From positions 1-37,641 of the forward strand of contig DFKU01000010.1 of assembly GCA_002373615.1 (NCBI GenBank): a stretch of 37,641 nucleotides of DNA, in the 5' to 3' direction. This stretch comes from Alphaproteobacteria bacterium UBA3637 (lineage in GTDB: Bacteria > Pseudomonadota > Alphaproteobacteria > CAAHEQ01 > UBA3637). The notes under the pieces are model-generated. The model was not told the origin of the DNA, made no database searches, and saw only the letters and a list, made by a program, of their open reading frames with translations. Every line of letters starts with the position of its first letter. The first letter of the stretch is position 1. Below are positions 37,049 to 37,641 of this stretch, in pieces. The position numbers and the translations under genes are program-made.

Positions 37049-37641
37049 ATGACCTCAAAAGTGCTTGCCCGTAAATATAGACCTCAAATTTTTTCAGATT
37101 TAATCGGTCAGGAAACTCTGGTTCAAACTATTACAAATGCCATAGCCCAAAATCGGTTGGCGCAAGCCTATTTGCTGACCGGAATTCGTGGGGTCGGTAA
37201 AACAACCTCTGCGCGCATTATTGCCAAAGGGCTCAACTGTGTGGGCGAAGATGGCAAAGGCGGTATGACCCCTAATCCCTGTGGAAAATGTCGGCACTGT
37301 ATTGATATTTCCAATGATGCTGATATGGATGTGATTGAAATTGACGCGGCCAGCAATACGGGTGTGGACAATGTGCGCGAAATTATTGAAGGCGCCAAAT
37401 ATAACCCTGTTGCGGCGCGCTTTAAAATCTATATTATTGACGAAGTTCATATGCTATCCAAGGCGGCCTTTAATGCCCTTTTAAAAACCTTAGAAGAACC
37501 CCCAGAACGGGTCAAATTCATTTTTGCCACCACCGAAATCCGTAAAGTTCCTGTCACGATTGTGTCGCGGTGTCAGCGTTTTGATTTACGCCGTATTGAT
37601 GAAGAACCTTTGGCGGAATACTTGCAAAAAATCGCCAAAGC
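37049..37641 (+). CDS. dnaX: DNA polymerase III gamma/tau subunit, 5' part
   Basis: The frame is open to the window end (197 codons visible). The start is MTSKVLARKYRPQIFSDLIG. Walker A is TGIRGVGKTTSARIIAK. A zinc module follows with three Cys after LNC (CGKCRHC). IEIDAASNTGVDNVREII, the Walker B IYIIDEVHMLS, AFNALLKTLEEPP and sensor 1 FIFATTEIRKVP complete the clamp-loader ATPase. It loads the beta clamp and organises the polymerase III holoenzyme. The ATG follows the SRP RNA by 21 bases with CAGGAG upstream. Confidence 0.96.
   Translation, partial: MTSKVLARKYRPQIFSDLIGQETLVQTITNAIAQNRLAQAYLLTGIRGVGKTTSARIIAKGLNCVGEDGKGGMTPNPCGKCRHCIDISNDADMDVIEIDAASNTGVDNVREIIEGAKYNPVAARFKIYIIDEVHMLSKAAFNALLKTLEEPPERVKFIFATTEIRKVPVTIVSRCQRFDLRRIDEEPLAEYLQKIAK

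Overview
The window looks like chromosome of an AT-rich alphaproteobacterium, probably a host- or gut-associated lineage related to uncultured Rhodospirillales-like groups. That placement is inference. The markers behind it are a CckA-type hybrid kinase, an SspB-alpha adaptor next to a ribbon-helix-helix gene, a ruvAB-ybgC-tolQRA cluster, a short PopZ-like (DUF2497) protein directly after a TolC-family gene, and rplQ with a Lys/Ala-rich tail. Nearly all space is coding. Transfer and modification signals concentrate around two prepilin-like genes and one three-gene cluster of unknown function.

Layout. 1-381 is the 3' end of rplQ with its terminator, then a dispersed palindromic repeat. 542-2481 is a three-gene unit of unknown function. 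It sits behind a leader holding an 11-G tract and a terminator, and its last two genes carry three copies of a roughly 75-residue module. 2497-4811 (minus) is a moxR-DUF58-DUF4381 operon. 4918-7727 holds uppP, then RHH protein, sspB and dnaB on minus. 7847-12452 is ruvA, an unknown secreted protein, ruvB, ybgC, tolQ, tolR, tolA; tolB and pal do not follow. cckA (minus) converges on tolA. 14645-18802 holds glgA, ddh, a tolC-family gene and a popZ-like gene. comF (minus) and tspO follow, then a small membrane protein.

20337-21911 is prepilin A: promoter, structured leader with terminator, leader peptide built from in-frame dispersed repeats, frameshift in a G7 tract, Cys-rich C-terminus. A gene-free AT-rich stretch follows with a perfect DnaA box. 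22187-25033 (minus) is trxA, then slt and an acidic exported protein. 25129-29011 holds an S66 peptidase, an AsmA-like protein, dnaG and yqeY. 29122-35449 (plus) holds a prepilin peptidase, rodZ, prfA-prmC, murJ, a glucosaminidase-fold protein and a DUF192 protein. 35446-36883 (minus) is prepilin B, with a LamG-like tail and a leader RNA homologous to that of prepilin A. The window ends with the SRP RNA gene and the start of dnaX.

Themes. Several genes serve envelope and wall work (uppP, tolQRA, ddh, slt, S66 peptidase, murJ, rodZ, glucosaminidase-like). A second set serves replication and repair (dnaB, dnaG, dnaX, ruvAB). The most interesting finding is a pair of prepilin genes that share a conserved structured 5' leader ending in a terminator-like hairpin just before the ribosome binding site. 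This suggests an undescribed riboswitch-like or attenuation control of pilus-like fibres. A matching prepilin peptidase gene lies between them.
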